A stretch of 64,000 nt of DNA. Origin: Trichosporon coremiiforme. Its lineage: Eukaryota > Basidiomycota > Tremellomycetes > Trichosporonales > Trichosporonaceae. This document shows positions 55,465 to 64,000 of the stretch, in pieces; position 1 is the stretch's first letter; each line of letters starts with the position of its first letter. Position numbers and translations under genes: made by a program. Where the stretch lies: positions 1-64,000 of the forward strand of contig BCJJ01000028.1 in the NCBI GenBank assembly GCA_039545355.1, written 5' to 3'. Below the pieces are notes generated by a model. The model worked only from the letters and a program-made list of their open reading frames with translations, searched no databases and was not told the origin of the DNA.

Positions 55465-57593
55465 GGGGTCAGCGTAAGCTCATGGCAAGTCAGGCAGAAG
55501 GAACTGAGGCGAGCGTGGTCCACATGCAAGGGGGAGCCAGCAATAGCACCCGAAGCTAGAGGCAGAACGGGAGACCTTTCAGCAAAGCGCGAGGGTAGAG
55601 CTGCCAGCAACCCAGAGGAGCATCCGCCTGGGCGACCACGATAACTGAACGACCATATCCACAGCAGCTGAACGGCGATCGCGAGCGGGCTCGTGTCGGA
55701 GATCACATCCCACAGCCAAAGCCGCCGTGCCCAGCGGTGCGCCATATCAGCAGTCCGAAACGCGTCTAGACCAGTTTCAACATGATCGATAACGAGCACA
55801 GACAGCGGTGAGTGGTCATCGGTAAGTACCATGCAACGGTCATCAAGCTCCACAGATTGCAGCGGACCTCGTCCAAAACTAGAGCTCTGATCACCGCGAA
55901 AATCGAGAAAAACTGGGCAAAACTCGGAAGCACATCATCAAAACTCGCAGCCCGTGCTGCCCGCTGCCTGCTGTCCGATGCCCATGTCTCGGACGTCGCT
56001 GCGAGCTCTACATTCCGAGTATAGCCACACCGGAGTCCCGATATGGCGTCAACAAGAGCCAGAACGACACCTCTCCAGGGTGTGGAACAGCCGTCACCGA
56101 AGTGATGGCAACCGTGACCGATGCGATCCTTGCCATCGCTGCTACAGCCCCGCGCACAGTAAGCAGCGGGCACTGCGAACAGAGCGGAGTCCCTTATCCT
56201 TTGGCCGGAGAGCCGGGAGGCCGCAACGCGCCGCTCACGGGGGCCGGACTTATGGCGTCGTTGCCGGTCGTGCGGACCCACAAGCAGCCAGTGACGATCG
56301 CTGCAGAACGACGTCCACATGCTTAAGGACAGCTTGGTCATTGCCTCTTCTCCAAGGGCTCGATGTCGAACTCGCGATGAGTCCGACCCGGGTCTCCCAA
56401 GCTCCCACAGGACCATGTTAGGCGGACAGCTGGAAGCAGCGCAACTTGCAGCCGCCAAGCATCGAACAGCGGCGCGACAGCCTCGAGTGATCCGAAATGA
56501 GGACCCAAACCTTATCAGGCGGGGAGATAGTGGCGATCCAACTTGGGGACGAGGCGACCTCGAGACTTCACGCAGGTGGAGTTGTTCGGACTGACCCAAG
56601 CTCACAACAAGGGGGTTGGGACAGAGAAGAGCCTACACTCACGAAGAACAGCACGACTTTCTGCATGTAAGCGCAAGGTTGAGTGGCAAACTCACCCCCT
56701 CCCTCGGCATTGTCCATTCCTGTCCGTTCTGGTCGACGAGGTGAATGTCTGGAGCGGGCTTGCCGACGAGCGGGTCCTTCTTATCGAACATGGTCAGGTC
56801 CTTGCTGATGATTTATCGTGGTGGAACTGTCGTCGCCGACATGTTTTTCCCTCTAGCCTCCATATATGTCTGCGAGACCATCGCGCATGCCTGCGATGTC
56901 GCTCTGCAGGTGACGGTGGCCCTGGTTAAATGGCCGTGCCTTGCTCAAGACCCGCCGAGCCGGAACCGGCCAGTTCCAATTATCTCAACGTGGAGCACGG
57001 CAGAGGATTGCAGAAGCACAGAAGGCATGGTGAGAGCGGTGGATAGCGAAACGCCCCGTACCCTCAACTCTGCCGCCACCGGCGTCACTATGACGGTACG
57101 GTAGGTGAAAATAGCCGGGTGCCCCTTTGTGCCGCCTCAGTTCCCAACCCCCGGCATTCCCAACAAGCCAAGTCGGCTCCGCGCCTGTCTGAGATTTGGA
57201 TCTGCCTGCGTCTGCCTTGTCGTCTCGCCTGTGCCAGGCGGGGCAAGTTACAGGGCCGCAACTTTGCCGTGACTTGGCCGCCGGATACTTGCACGATCAC
57301 ACGAGCGAGCACATGGGCGTTCCTTAAGCTAAAGCCTAGGTCTACGCTCTGACCTCACTGGCGCGGACTGGTGCACCCCTTAAATACGGGTGTCTTGAAA
57401 GCGTTATGTCTCGCCCAAGCCTAGTCTCATTCCAGCACAGTGTTCTCGTTGCTGACTCGCTGACACTGCGACTACCCTTTAAGTAAACACAGCTAGCGGT
57501 GCTGTGACCTACCTCTATCTGGGCTGTGCTCCCTGCCCCGCTACTCTCTCTAAGGTTGCGGTTACATCTAAAAGTACACGGTTGCTACACTAA
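55465..57593. other. 2.1-kb intergenic region between PrxQ fragment and GCN2
   Basis: No supportable gene is visible on either strand. I specifically looked for the missing PrxQ N-terminal exons on the minus strand and did not find them. The right end is the GCN2 3' region. Confidence 0.5.
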
Positions 57594-63586
<5,993 letters not shown>

Positions 63587-63590
<4 letters not shown>

Positions 63591-63595
63591 ATCAT
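63587..63595 (-). promoter_or_regulatory. Minimal upstream ORF overlapping the GCN2 start (ATGATATGA)
   Basis: On the minus strand the sequence ATGATATGA encodes Met-Ile-stop. Its TGA overlaps the GCN2 initiator ATG, which is nested inside it. If the first ATG lies in the mRNA, ribosomes would terminate directly at the true start codon and could reinitiate. No mRNA end is known here. Confidence 0.4.
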
Positions 63596-64000
63596 TCTCT
63601 TGCGTCGTGCGGTCGTCGTGTTAGGTTAGGGAACAAGGTACGGAGCTGCGCTATGTGTAGTGATGGTGAGGGGGGGAGAGGGGATAGCGCAGCTCGTCGT
63701 CGTGAGGCGTTGCAGGCTCCAAGACAAGGGGTGAACGATCAATGGTCAAGAATGAGAAGGCATATCAATGTTGTTCCAGGGTGACAAGCTCTATGTCTGC
63801 TCATCTGCGAACCTCTGGGTCGGACGTCAGGCCGTCAGGCACCACCATACCGCACACCTGGCCCAGATGCCCAGCCCAGCTGCGTCAGCCCACGTGACCA
63901 CACGGCCTTCTCCTGTGATCTGACAGGGTCACCTCCACTTTTTCGGTTCCTCTACGAGGTTGAGTCGGGCAACTGAAATTAACACGGCGAACGATCGACT
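63596..64000. other. GCN2 upstream region to window end
   Basis: No gene is visible in these 405 bp. They contain the GCN2 promoter and leader; no TATA box or recognised operator is seen. Confidence 0.45.

Noticed and set aside
55335..55853. Minus-strand open frame upstream of the PrxQ active-site exon as its N-terminus
   Set aside because: The translation has none of the thioredoxin-fold strands expected before the F-P-A-x-T-S-G-C-T block, and its frame differs from the PrxQ exon.

Overview
The window is nuclear DNA of a basidiomycete yeast. The best fit is a tremellomycete, probably of the Trichosporonales. This is inferred from gene families and intron style, because no species marker is present. 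Every multi-exon gene carries very short GT-AG introns. About two thirds of the 46 introns I could place are 34-40 nt long, and most have a CTGAC or CTAAC branch site only a few bases before the acceptor. The G1 cyclin, GCN2 and siderophore-transporter sequences read like those of Cryptococcus relatives. Coding exons are GC-rich, and CT-rich blocks precede several start codons.

Left third (1-24 kb) is a normal housekeeping landscape. In order it holds UTP4 (minus, cut by the window edge), TFB4, a URC1-type GTP cyclohydrolase II-like enzyme, a siderophore-iron transporter (minus), a cytosolic L-asparaginase (minus), RAE1/GLE2 (minus) and HGH1. A 3.9-kb gap follows, then two genes I do not recognise (19.6-21.6 and 22.5-23.4 kb), two tandem tRNA-His genes, and a broken gene for a small cysteine-bearing secreted protein. 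The siderophore transporter has three exact ATCWGATAA motifs, the site read by iron-sensing fungal GATA repressors. The asparaginase gene has a 446-nt intron in which the 413 nt between the branch site and the acceptor contain no AG.

Middle (24.7-48.65 kb) is a gene-free block of about 24 kb. It holds no recognisable ORF, transposase, reverse transcriptase or intron-like signal. It contains degenerate short repeats, a telomere-like TTAGG tract, a G15 run, several 9-bp tandem repeats and a recurring GAGTTTTC octamer. Its last 5 kb are strongly pyrimidine-biased on the plus strand. It ends at the start codon of a G1 cyclin (CLN1-like). It may be a centromeric or heterochromatic block, or an unusually large regulatory region for the cyclin; the sequence alone does not decide.

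Right quarter (48.65-64 kb) holds the CLN1-type cyclin, YME1 (intronless mitochondrial i-AAA protease), a convergent 5'-truncated PrxQ-type peroxiredoxin with a Pro/Thr-rich insertion, a 2.1-kb gap, and a complete 20-exon GCN2 eIF2-alpha kinase on the minus strand.

Together the genes cover ribosome biogenesis (UTP4, HGH1), transcription and mRNA export (TFB4, RAE1), nutrient handling (URC1, siderophore transporter, asparaginase, GCN2), cell-cycle entry (CLN1) and mitochondrial quality control (YME1). They are individual loci, not a pathway cluster.
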